A DNA stretch of 28,568 bases from UBA5109 sp964606735 (GCA_964606735.1 CAZSHI010000030.1:1-28568); one strand, 5' to 3'; shown: positions 8,041-15,588, numbered from the stretch's first letter. The notes: a model not told the origin generated them from the sequence alone. A program made the numbers and translations.

Positions 8041-9327
8041 ATGGAAAGTAATCTAAACTATATTTTTGAACTTCAGTACGCCATGGATACCTTTTATTTC
8101 CTGGTCTCTGGAGCACTGGTGATGTGGATGGCAGCCGGCTTTGCAATGCTCGAAGCAGGTCTGGTCCGCTCCAAAAACACCACCGAAATCTTAACCAAGA
8201 ACGTCGCACTGTTTGCAATCGCCTGTACCATGTATCTGATTTGCGGTTACGCGATTATGTATGACGGAGGCATCTTCCTCAGTGGTATCACTACTGTAGC
8301 CGAGATGGACGACGCTGCTGTTGGTGAAATTCTTGCTGCTTCTGCCGAAGCCGGTTTTGCCGATATGGGAGAGTACTCCGGAGCATCGGACTTTTTCTTC
8401 CAGGTCGTATTCGTGGCAACAGCCATGTCGATTGTATCCGGTGCCGTTGCGGAGCGTATGAAACTCTGGGCCTTCCTGGCTTTCGCTGTTGTGATGACAG
8501 GTATCATCTATCCATTTGAGGGCAGTTGGACCTGGAATGGTGATTCAGTTTTTGGTCTGTACACGCTGAACTACAGTGACTATGCCGGTTCTGGCATCGT
8601 ACACATGGCTGGCGCTGCTGCAGCACTTGCTGGAGTACTCTTGCTGGGCCCCCGTAAAGGCAAGTATCGCGCTGACGGTTCTGTCCACCCGATTCCCGGT
8701 GCCAACATGCCGCTGGCAACTTTGGGTACCTTCATCCTGTGGATGGGCTGGTTCGGCTTTAATGGCGGTTCCACACTGAAACTGGGTGGTATCGGTGTTG
8801 CCAATGAAGTTGCTAACGTGTTCCTGAATACCAACGCTGCCGCTGCCGGTGGTTTGATTGGTGCGCTGATCGTATCACGCATCGTGTTCGGTAAAGCCGA
8901 CCTCACCATGGTGCTCAATGGCGCACTGGCCGGCCTGGTTGCCATTACAGCTGACCCTGCATCACCGGGCCCTCTGGCCTCCACCATTGTCGGTCTGATC
9001 GGAGGTATCATCGTAGTGTTCAGCATTCTCTTCTTCGACAAGCTGAAAATTGACGATCCTGTGGGTGCGCTGTCTGTTCACGGTACCGTTGGCATCTTCG
9101 GTGTCATGGCTGTCTGTGTCACAGGTGGTGCCAGTGTTAGTGGCCAGCTCGTCGGTCTGTTGACCATCTTTGTCTGGGTATTCGGCTTCAGCCTGATAGT
9201 CTGGTTCATCCTCAAAATGATCATGGGCATCCGCGTCTCTGAAGAGGAAGAAGATGAAGGTGTTGACCTCTCTGAATGTGGTGTTGAGGCTTATCCCGAG
9301 TTTGTTAACTACGGTAGCCAAAGCTAG
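8041..9327 (+). CDS. amt: ammonium transporter (second, divergent Amt type)
   Basis: A protein of 428 residues from the Amt/Mep/Rh family. The pore histidines are at 188 (GSGIVHMAGAAAAL) and 347 (LSVHGTVGIFG); FILWMGWFGFNGGS and the VAERMKLW loop are also present. Unlike the first Amt it has no cleaved signal peptide and carries a longer loop (about 78-115, acidic) between helices 2 and 3. It ends in a strongly acidic tail (EEEEDEGVDLSE). It follows glnK with AGGAGG before the ATG and shares the RpoN promoter, so GlnK most likely gates it under nitrogen stress. The tail and loop place it in another Amt subfamily than the neighbouring copy. Confidence 0.95.
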   Translation: MESNLNYIFELQYAMDTFYFLVSGALVMWMAAGFAMLEAGLVRSKNTTEILTKNVALFAIACTMYLICGYAIMYDGGIFLSGITTVAEMDDAAVGEILAASAEAGFADMGEYSGASDFFFQVVFVATAMSIVSGAVAERMKLWAFLAFAVVMTGIIYPFEGSWTWNGDSVFGLYTLNYSDYAGSGIVHMAGAAAALAGVLLLGPRKGKYRADGSVHPIPGANMPLATLGTFILWMGWFGFNGGSTLKLGGIGVANEVANVFLNTNAAAAGGLIGALIVSRIVFGKADLTMVLNGALAGLVAITADPASPGPLASTIVGLIGGIIVVFSILFFDKLKIDDPVGALSVHGTVGIFGVMAVCVTGGASVSGQLVGLLTIFVWVFGFSLIVWFILKMIMGIRVSEEEEDEGVDLSECGVEAYPEFVNYGSQS

Positions 9328-9354
9328 TTCCCTCGCAATACCATCTGCAGTAAC

Positions 9355-9383
9355 AAAAACGCCACTCCGAGAGTGGCGTTTTT
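9355..9383. terminator. bidirectional Rho-independent terminator after amt2
   Basis: A perfect 13-bp stem AAAAACGCCACTC / GAGTGGCGTTTTT with a 3-nt loop. The T-run on the plus strand ends glnK-amt2, and the A-run makes a matching U-tract on the minus strand for the convergent gspD remnant. Confidence 0.92.
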
Positions 9384-9403
9384 GTTTATCCAAGATACCG
9401 CTT

Positions 9404-9925
9404 TTATTCAGACTGCCTTATTTCCTGCAGACCTTCACTGAAGGCTGATTCTTCTTCCTCCTCCACGCCAAGATCCCGGCTGATCAGATAATCAAAACGA
9501 CGGTTGGAAATTTCCAGCGCACTGGCCGTATCCCGAATGATGGTTGGCCGGATAAAAACCATTAGCACTCCCTGGTCATCACCGTTATTAGTTGAGCGAA
9601 ACAAAGGACCCAACAGCGGTATGCTCCCCAGAATTGGCACCCGTGATTCGGAATTATCGTACTGGTCGTCACGCAAGCCACCCAAAATCAGAAACTGTCT
9701 ATCCTGTACCAGCACATTGGTGATAATTTCCCGTTCGGCGGTTACCACATCGGCAGTCCCCAGATCAGCCGGACTGGCCAGCAGGCTGGAAGAAGTCTGC
9801 TGTATGGTCAGACGCACCAGATTGGAATCACTGACCTGTGGTGTGACGGTCAGTTCTATACCAACGGTATCACGCTCAATGGTCTGAAAAGGATTAGTAG
9901 CGCTGTTGTTAGTCTGGGTGAAACT
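9404..9925 (-). pseudogene. gspD: 3' remnant of a type II secretion secretin gene (GspD C-terminus)
   Basis: The minus-strand frame is open for 173 codons from just after a TGA at 9926-9928. It reads as the end of a GspD secretin domain: TNNSATNPFQTIERDTVGIEL, LTVTPQVSDSNLVRLTIQQ, then DRQFLILGGLRDDQ and RVPILGSIPLLGPLFRS, VLMVFIRPTIIRD. These are the membrane-embedded beta-barrel signatures of the outer-membrane secretin. The N0-N3 periplasmic domains and the start are missing, and no other gsp gene is in the window. The remnant has no start codon near the junction, so it would not be made as a secretin. A solitary, functional short secretin is unlikely. Confidence 0.88.
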
Positions 9926-10722
9926 TCACGCACATCTACATTGCGGTTAATGAGAGTCGCCAGTTGCCGGTTGATAGCCTGTGCACCACTGAATGGCGTA
10001 AAGGCACTCGCCGATTCGCTGGCATTGACAGCTGACAGGATATTACTCGGGTCAAATGAACCACTGTACAAATTGAGGGCATTGGATAGTAGGGGTGACA
10101 GGGAACGCGTACCATCATCAGCCCCTAGCCAATCATCACCGCCACCGTGATAACTCAGCGTAGGCCCAGTTGATTCGGTGTTATAGGTAGTACCCACCTC
10201 AAAAGAGTATTCTAGACCATCCGGTATACTGTTGGTACGAATGTCGATTAAACCGCCACTGAATGATGCTGGCATCTCAGAAGAGTAGCCTTTTTGCACT
10301 GCAATTGAACGAACTATTGAGGTAGGAAAAATATCCAGCGGAATTACATTTCGTGTCAGGTCCGGGGAGGGAATCTGTGCTCCATTCAATAAAGAAGTTG
10401 AATAGCGCTCACCCAGTCCACGTACAAAGACGTATTTATCATCAATCAGGGTAACGCCAGGTAAGCGACGTAGTGCTGTGGCAACATTGGTATCACCGAC
10501 GCGGGTAATAAAGGTGGTATCAATAAAATCAGCCACCACAGAACTTTCCTCACGTTCCATCAAAACTTCATCAGCAGCTGTCTGTAATCTGCCAACGGTG
10601 ACTATTTCTTCAATTGTTGTTGGTGCTTGCTGAGCCTGTTGCGCCATTGCGTACTGCATGGCGATAGAATTCAGCATGAAAGCTGACACTGCTACACTCA
10701 AAAATTTTCTATTCATTACCAT
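9856..10722 (-). pseudogene. TonB-dependent receptor, truncated after the plug domain
   Basis: The N-terminus has a signal peptide (residues 1-28), a TonB-box-like EEIVTVGR and a full plug domain (ATALRRLPGVTLIDDKYVFVRGLGERYS, later SSEMPASFSGGLIDIRT). The barrel that should run to about 900 residues breaks off after about 265 residues, near NVDVREVSP. From there the frame reads 23 unrelated residues over gspD sequence and stops at 9856. Full-length relatives import substrates across the outer membrane with TonB energy. It lies 93 bp after a beta-haelix lipoprotein gene under a PhoB-type promoter, so the intact ancestor was probably phosphate-regulated. The truncated protein cannot form a barrel. 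Confidence 0.88.
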
Positions 10723-10761
10723 TACGCAAACCTATATGCTTCAGACTTTTTTAAAATAAAG

Positions 10762-10791
10762 AGTGCCTCTGTCGGGATTATCAGAGGCACT
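10762..10791 (-). terminator. intercistronic hairpin between lipoprotein and receptor genes
   Basis: Arms AGTGCCTCTG (10762-10771) and CAGAGGCACT (10782-10791) are perfect complements with a 10-nt loop. On the minus strand the hairpin is followed by CTCTTTATTTT, so it can act as a partial terminator that keeps receptor expression below that of the lipoprotein, or as an mRNA stabiliser. Confidence 0.7.
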
Positions 10792-10815
10792 TTAACTACT
10801 CACTAAAGTGAACGC

Positions 10816-12489
10816 TTACTCGAAGTACAGGGGCTGTGCACGATTTCCGGCATGCAATCCATAAGTCCAACCGGCAGTCCAATCGTCAGAAGAAATAACC
10901 GCGCCGATATAGGTATCTCCCTGTGAAGAAGTCGGCACTGTTTCGCCAGGGATTAACTGTCCTGCACTGAGGACTGAATAGAATCCATTTGATGTAGGAG
11001 CTGCTGAGTCATTCCCAAGGATGACAAATGTTGGCGCTGCGGCAGGGCTGGGATTTTCACTCCCTTCAGCTGATTGGTAGGTAGCATTATCAAAAGCAAA
11101 GGTATCTAACCAGGCAAGGGTATCGCCTGGACCAAGATCGCCATCTACCAGATCCTGACAGGCAAATATTGAGTTAGTGATTTCCAAATCACCCGCAGTA
11201 GCAGCCGGACCGCCTTCATTATCAATACGGACGCAGTAGTTGTAATCGTCGTCGCCCAACAGCTCATCTCCGGTATAGGCGCTGGTTATAATGGAGTCCC
11301 TGATAATTGGAATATGCGCCTCACGAATTCGCAGCCCCTGACCTGGGTCGTGCGTACCGGTTTCATTGGCTGACAAGATACAGGTCATGTTCAGGATAGT
11401 CGCTTGGGAATTGAGGCCACGGGTAATCAGGTCATCTATTTGACCAGGAGTTGCAGCTACAGTGTCGTAGCTGCCCACGCCATCGGATTCCACACAGCGG
11501 TTTCCGTCGGTTTCGGACTGTATAATCAGTGCATTCTGAATGGTGCCCCGATAACCTTCATCAATATCTAGCGAATCATCGTTGACGTACAGTGCAACAT
11601 AGTTGGTGACATTAACTGCGCCACCAAAAAATTCGATACCGTCGTCATACACACTGTAGACTTCAATATTTTCAACAGTCGTGCCTGAACCCACTGCATT
11701 CATAGCTATACCGTTCAGTTCATTACCCGGTGCAACCTCGGCACCGGTATGCTTGACCACTACATAACGCAAAGTACCGGAGCTATCAGCATCATTATTA
11801 CCACCATAATTACTCTCCCCACCTCCAACTTTTCCTTCTGAAACCACATGGCATTCACCCGCCAGTGCCAGATCAAGGCCGCGGGTACCGGTATAGGAAC
11901 ATTTATTCGTCACACCAAAACCATTAATCACAAGCCCCCCCCATTGCTGGACGTCTTCCGGTCCTACAACACCGAATACGGCATCTGTCTGGGAAGTGAT
12001 CGTAATCGGTAGCGCGGCTGTACCATTGGCAACTAACTGTGCACCACGGTTGATGACCATCAGGTCGTCGGTGGAGGCGAACGCCAGAGTTGCGCCAGCC
12101 CCGATACTGACAGTCGGGCCATCACCGCCTTCTGAGATACCTGCAGCAGCCAATTCGGCATCTGTCGTGTGATTTTCACCGACAATCAAGCTGCCATCGA
12201 AAACGTGAACACCATTGTTTGGGAGGTCCGCAAATATGACATCAACCATCAAGGGGTTATCTACATCGACAAAAGCACTGTCATATACACAGTTATTGCC
12301 ACTAAGAGTACCTCGATAGGTTGTACCATTCAGTGTATATGCGGCACAGACTGAGCTTGCACTACCACCTGTATCTCCACTACCTGTGGTATTGGAGGTA
12401 ACAGAAGGTGAAATAACGATATCCCCGCCACCGCAAGCGACAAGGGCAGCGGCCAGAACATTCAATGAAATGACTTTCTTAAAGGACAT
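10816..12489 (-). CDS. outer-membrane/secreted lipoprotein with beta-helix repeats, PhoB-controlled
   Basis: A protein of 557 residues. The signal peptide ends in a lipobox (LVAC at 16-19, followed by GGGD), so Cys19 is lipidated; Asp is not at +2. A Gly/Ser/Thr linker leads into a long, acidic region of right-handed-beta-helix character (ADLPNNGVHVFDGSLIVGEN, VSIGAGATLAF, GTTVENIEVYSVYDDGIEFFGGAVNVTNY). Cys pairs occur at several points. The start has GGGAGAG upstream, and the 70-bp leader is headed by an 11-bp-phased PhoB array. It precedes the broken TonB receptor, so they probably formed one uptake unit. PhoB-linked lipoproteins exported by type II secretion exist (Caulobacter ElpS, from memory); whether this is related needs alignment. 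Substrate unknown. Confidence 0.8.
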   Translation of the reverse strand: MSFKKVISLNVLAAALVACGGGDIVISPSVTSNTTGSGDTGGSASSVCAAYTLNGTTYRGTLSGNNCVYDSAFVDVDNPLMVDVIFADLPNNGVHVFDGSLIVGENHTTDAELAAAGISEGGDGPTVSIGAGATLAFASTDDLMVINRGAQLVANGTAALPITITSQTDAVFGVVGPEDVQQWGGLVINGFGVTNKCSYTGTRGLDLALAGECHVVSEGKVGGGESNYGGNNDADSSGTLRYVVVKHTGAEVAPGNELNGIAMNAVGSGTTVENIEVYSVYDDGIEFFGGAVNVTNYVALYVNDDSLDIDEGYRGTIQNALIIQSETDGNRCVESDGVGSYDTVAATPGQIDDLITRGLNSQATILNMTCILSANETGTHDPGQGLRIREAHIPIIRDSIITSAYTGDELLGDDDYNYCVRIDNEGGPAATAGDLEITNSIFACQDLVDGDLGPGDTLAWLDTFAFDNATYQSAEGSENPSPAAAPTFVILGNDSAAPTSNGFYSVLSAGQLIPGETVPTSSQGDTYIGAVISSDDWTAGWTYGLHAGNRAQPLYFE

Positions 12490-12549
12490 GCTTCTCTCCC
12501 GAAATATGAATAGTTATGAGCGCGTAAAATAACGGGAGAAGATGTCACT

Positions 12550-12561
12550 AAGGTTAACCTT
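12550..12561. repeat. perfect 12-bp palindrome downstream of the PhoB array
   Basis: AAGGTTAACCTT is a perfect palindrome flanked by GTCAC on the left and GTGAC on the right. It sits between the last PhoB half-site and the lipoprotein start, near where the -10 and transcription start should be. It may be a second operator or a leader hairpin. Confidence 0.4.
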
Positions 12562-12669
12562 ATGTGACAGTTCACATAAATTTATATGACAGATCTGTTA
12601 CATGCTCCAGATTTCTGGATCACATAAACATTACAGTTTTATGACAATTCAATTAAGGTTTATTGACAG
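12560..12669 (-). promoter_or_regulatory. array of ten 11-bp-phased Pho-box half-sites
   Basis: Read on the minus strand, heptamers recur every 11 bp with AT-rich 4-bp spacers: CTGTCAA, CCTTAAT, TTGTCAT, CTGTAAT, ATGTGAT, AAATCTG, ATGTAAC, CTGTCAT, ATTTATG, CTGTCAC. Seven match the PhoB half-site CTGTCAT at 5 or more positions. Two pairs form near-consensus 18-bp Pho boxes: TTGTCATAAAACTGTAAT (12630-12647) and ATGTAACAGATCTGTCAT (12586-12603). The direction fits activation of the lipoprotein gene at 12489. Confidence 0.85.
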
Positions 12670-12691
12670 TGTATAATTGTATATACATAAT
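12663..12691 (+). promoter_or_regulatory. sigma70-type promoter of the TonB-C protein gene
   Basis: TTGACA (12663-12668), a 17-nt spacer and CATAAT (12686-12691) give a near-consensus promoter, with the start about 75 nt before the gene. The -35 hexamer lies inside the first PhoB half-site unit (12659-12669), so PhoB occupancy should affect it. Confidence 0.65.
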
Positions 12692-12774
12692 ATCGTCAAA
12701 TGATATTCTGCAGGATTCATAAAGAATTGCGAGAAACTTATCAGTAATTACTGACAGTAGCGGGGAATAACAAC

Positions 12775-13155
12775 ATGAAAAGACTAGTCTTATTTTTATT
12801 TGCTGGTATCTCAGCGTTTACAGCTAATCTAGCTTTAGCAGAAAACATCGTAAAGCCGGTGCTTGATGTGACCCCAGAATACCCAGAGGCTGCCTTACGG
12901 CGGGATGCCTCGGGATATGTAGTGGTTCGTTTCGATGTAAGCGTGGAAGGCAAAGCCGAGAACATCTCTGTCATCGAGGCCAGCCACGAGCGCCTGTTCG
13001 ACAGCGCAGTTAAATCTGCTCTCTTACGCTCAACCTTCGAGGTTGAAGGCCAGGAAAGCGCAGTTAACATTGAAAGAACCTACCGCTTCACACCATTACG
13101 TGAAAACAATCAGGTAGCTGAAAACTGGTGTCACCCGGGCTTTTGCGTTATCTAA
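12775..13155 (+). CDS. periplasmic TonB C-terminal-domain protein
   Basis: A protein of 126 residues with a Sec signal peptide (1-22, ending LALA) followed almost directly by a TonB C-terminal domain: KPVLDVTPEYPEAALRRDASGYVVVRFDVSVEGKAENISVIEASHERLFDSAVKSALLRSTF. Canonical TonB has an uncleaved N-terminal anchor that contacts ExbB/ExbD and a long Pro-rich spacer; both are missing. It ends in a Cys-containing tail (NWCHPGFCVI) that could form a disulfide. It is divergent from the lipoprotein/receptor operon across the PhoB array. It may act as a soluble partner or decoy of TonB boxes. Domain call firm, role unknown. Confidence 0.85.
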   Translation: MKRLVLFLFAGISAFTANLALAENIVKPVLDVTPEYPEAALRRDASGYVVVRFDVSVEGKAENISVIEASHERLFDSAVKSALLRSTFEVEGQESAVNIERTYRFTPLRENNQVAENWCHPGFCVI

Positions 13156-13200
13156 GGAATCGATGCTTATCGGGCATGTTGCACTAAATTGCAAAGGCCA

Positions 13201-13236
13201 AAAAAAAACCAGGTATCTTTGACTCCTGGCTTTTTT
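13201..13236. terminator. bidirectional terminator between the TonB-C and RHH genes
   Basis: Arms CCAGG (13209-13213) and CCTGG (13225-13229) are flanked by an A-run on the left and TTTTTT on the right, which gives a U-tract on either strand. It lies 46 nt after the TonB-C stop and 15 nt after the convergent small gene's stop. Confidence 0.75.
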
Positions 13237-13250
13237 ATAAATTATAAATT

Positions 13251-13418
13251 TTATGTATTTTCCTGCTGGTGCTGTTTCAGAAACTTGCGGATGAAGTGCC
13301 TGACTTCTCTGGCAGCGCTGGTATCCAGATCATCACACAGATCAATGAACTCTTCTTTTTCCTGCTTGTTCAGGCGAATAATCAGCTGGCTATTCTTTTT
13401 TTTCTTTTCTCTTGGCAT
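13251..13418 (-). CDS. small ribbon-helix-helix-like protein (55 aa)
   Basis: A minus-strand frame of 55 codons, ATG at 13416-13418 to TAA at 13251. The peptide starts MPREKKKKNS, then QLIIRLNKQEKEEFIDLC, DDLDTSAAREVRHFIRKFL and KQHQQENT. A basic N-tail, one beta-strand and two helices fit the CopG/Arc/MetJ ribbon-helix-helix fold of small DNA-binding repressors. The strand NSQLIIRLNK would insert in the DNA groove as a dimer. It follows phoR (66-bp gap) on the same strand and ends at a bidirectional terminator. The ribosome-binding site is weak (GAAG). Codon use looks coding. A target is not known; a shared GTATATACA motif lies upstream of this gene and of the TonB-C gene. Confidence 0.7.
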   Translation of the reverse strand: MPREKKKKNSQLIIRLNKQEKEEFIDLCDDLDTSAAREVRHFIRKFLKQHQQENT

Positions 13419-13484
13419 CTTCGATCAACTTTTTTAATCGGAAAGCCAAAAGTATATACATTTACTATCTCTATAGCCAAGCTT

Positions 13485-14765
13485 TTACTGTTTGCTCAAC
13501 GGGAAGTAGCAGATAAATTCAGCTCCTTCCCCAAAACGGCTTTTGATGTCCAGTTTTCCGTTATACCGGTTGATAACATGTTTAACAATTGCAAGCCCCA
13601 GGCCGCTACCCCCGACTCTTGAACTTCGACCGCTATCAGTGCGGTAAAAGCGTTCCGTCAGGCGTGGCAGTGCGTCTGCAGTGATACCAATTCCGTCATC
13701 TTTAACAAGAATGCAGAGATAGTCCTTGTCCATATTCACTTTAATGTCAATCCTGGCGCCTTTTGGGTTATGGTGTACCGCATTATTTACCAGATTGCTG
13801 ATGACACTGTGAATATCTGATTCCTGGGCAAACATATTCAGACTCTCCGAGCATTCAAGATTAAACTGATGTTTTCCTTCACTGACTATACCCGCCTCAT
13901 TAACAATTCCTTCCAGTAAAGGCTGCAATTCAATTTTCCTTTTTTTAAGCTTTTCCGGTTGAGACTCCAGGCGTGAGAGCACGATCAGGTCGTCGGCGAG
14001 ATTCTGCATACGCAAAACCTGATCGGACATGTGATTAAGGGCCTTTTGCACTAATGGGTTATTGCTCATCTCACTATCCGAAAGAGTCTCCAGATAACCA
14101 CGTAGTACGGTCATAGGCGTGCGCAACTCGTGAGACACATTGGCAACAAACTCTTTACGCAAGCGTTCAGTATTTTTCAGCGGAGTAATATCCGAGATCA
14201 CCAGAACAATATCACCATCACCAAAGTGGGAAGCCGTAAACATCAACCATTTCTCCGGATTAACACGAGAAGGCAATTCCAACCTGCCCTTTATTTTTTT
14301 CTGTCCTAGATATTCGTTAAATAACGGATTTCTCACAAGGCTGGTTAACAGATGCCCTCTGTCAGAGGCCTCTAAGCCCATCTGCTCTTTTGCTACCTTA
14401 TTCCACCAACTCAAGCGCATATCTCTTTGCAAGACTATGATACCTTCATCAATAGCATGCGTAAGCTGTGAAGTTCGCTTTACAGCCTCCCTCATCCGCT
14501 TAATCGATTCATCTTGTTGCTGCTTGCGCTTAACCAACACTTTTGCCAGATCCCTCCAAATGCCACTGTGCTGATCAGGAGATCCTTTCATATTGTCATT
14601 CACCCAGGATGCAAATACCCAAGCAACGCGCAATTGCCAAGTCAGGTAAAAGATCAGGAACACGAACAGGCAGAGCGATAATTGATTACTTAGCGTGCCG
14701 ATAAGTAAAACCAGCACAAGACCCATAGAAAGAATAAGCAGTTCAAATCTGAGGCCAGCTTGCAA
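13485..14765 (-). CDS. phoR: phosphate regulon sensor histidine kinase PhoR
   Basis: A protein of 426 residues. Two N-terminal membrane helices (about 7-24 and 29-52) are joined by almost no periplasmic loop, as in PhoR, which senses through the PstSCAB-PhoU complex. A PAS domain follows (about 98-195, AIDEGIIVLQRDMRLSWWNKVA), then HisKA with His212 (FVANVSHELRTPMTVLRGYLETL) and HATPase_c with the N box (NLVNNAVHHNPKG), G1 (DDGIGI) and G2 (GGSGLGLAIVKH). The start is TTG at 14765 with AGG upstream; an ATG ten residues further in is a less likely choice. It begins 76 bp after the phoB stop of the restored frame. The kinase itself looks intact. Confidence 0.95.
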   Translation of the reverse strand: MQAGLRFELLILSMGLVLVLLIGTLSNQLSLCLFVFLIFYLTWQLRVAWVFASWVNDNMKGSPDQHSGIWRDLAKVLVKRKQQQDESIKRMREAVKRTSQLTHAIDEGIIVLQRDMRLSWWNKVAKEQMGLEASDRGHLLTSLVRNPLFNEYLGQKKIKGRLELPSRVNPEKWLMFTASHFGDGDIVLVISDITPLKNTERLRKEFVANVSHELRTPMTVLRGYLETLSDSEMSNNPLVQKALNHMSDQVLRMQNLADDLIVLSRLESQPEKLKKRKIELQPLLEGIVNEAGIVSEGKHQFNLECSESLNMFAQESDIHSVISNLVNNAVHHNPKGARIDIKVNMDKDYLCILVKDDGIGITADALPRLTERFYRTDSGRSSRVGGSGLGLAIVKHVINRYNGKLDIKSRFGEGAEFICYFPLSKQ

Positions 14766-14841
14766 GGTGATTACCTGTGATAATAGTTCATGAAGTGGAA
14801 CAGTATGCTAAGGATACGACGTGCTAGCTCAAAACTGACAA

Positions 14842-14994
14842 TCAATAATCATCTACGATCTGGGTCGAGAAGCGGTATCCTGCACCACGAACAGTCTGTA
14901 CATACCTGTCATGACCTTTCTTTGAAATGGCTTTGCGTAAACGACGGATATGCACATCGACAGTACGTTCATCGATGTAGACATTCCCCCCCCC
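14842..14994 (-). pseudogene. phoB: phoB 3' end, left out of frame by the G-run
   Basis: After the run of nine G the correct phoB frame is one position off. It reads NVYIDERTVDVHIRRLRKAISKK, then DRYVQTVRGAGYRFSTQ and ends at TGA 14842-14844. This is the recognition helix and wing of the OmpR/PhoB winged-helix domain. Without it the protein cannot bind Pho boxes. The sequence is well conserved, so the lesion is recent, reversible or a sequencing error. Confidence 0.93.
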
Positions 14995-15553
14995 AGACAT
15001 AATTCAAGATTTGATCTCTTGTATAAACTCTTTCCTGGTGTGTCAAAAAAAACTGGAGCAAACGGTATTCAGTTGGCCCCAGATTAATTAGCTTGCCATC
15101 AATGCTGACGCGATGCCCAACCGGGTCAAATAATAATCCTTCCACCTCGATAGGTTCATTGGCCTCATCACGATCACTTCGACGCAGAACCGCTTTAACG
15201 CGGGAAACCAGTTCCCTGGGAGAAAATGGTTTGATGATGTAGTCGTCTGCACCGGATTCCGGTCCGGCAATAGTATCGTCTTCTTCAGTCTTTGCCGTCA
15301 GCATGACAACGGGTAATTTTTCGGTCATTTCATTGCGTTTGAGTCGACGTAGCAACTCCAGACCGGAAGTCCCTGGCATCATCCAATCCAGCAGAACCAG
15401 ATCCGGTTTTTGATCGATGATAGTGGTATGAGCCTCCTGGGCATTCTCGGCCTGAACAACATCATACCCTACTGCCTCAAGCGACATTGTCAGCAAATCA
15501 CGGATCGGTAACTCGTCATCGACGACTAGAATTTTTTGACTGCTCAAGTTCAA
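14969..15553 (-). CDS. phoB: phosphate regulon response regulator PhoB, truncated by frameshift
   Basis: As written the protein has 194 residues. The receiver domain is intact (acidic pair D12-D13, phosphorylation site D56 in LVLLDWMMP, T86, K108). The winged-helix domain begins normally (LINLGPTEYRLLQFFLTHQERVYTRDQILNYVWGG) but then reads ECLHR and stops. Family members have about 229 residues, and removing one G from the nine-G run at 14986-14994 restores a 236-residue protein. PhoB binds tandem CTGTCAT half-sites and activates phosphate-starvation genes with PhoR. Upstream there are 11-bp-spaced repeats that may be autoregulatory. A metagenome or homopolymer error cannot be excluded. Confidence 0.93.
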   Translation of the reverse strand: MNLSSQKILVVDDELPIRDLLTMSLEAVGYDVVQAENAQEAHTTIIDQKPDLVLLDWMMPGTSGLELLRRLKRNEMTEKLPVVMLTAKTEEDDTIAGPESGADDYIIKPFSPRELVSRVKAVLRRSDRDEANEPIEVEGLLFDPVGHRVSIDGKLINLGPTEYRLLQFFLTHQERVYTRDQILNYVWGGECLHR

Positions 15554-15588
15554 GTCCTTCTATTCAGAAAGACCTATTAGACTGAAAA

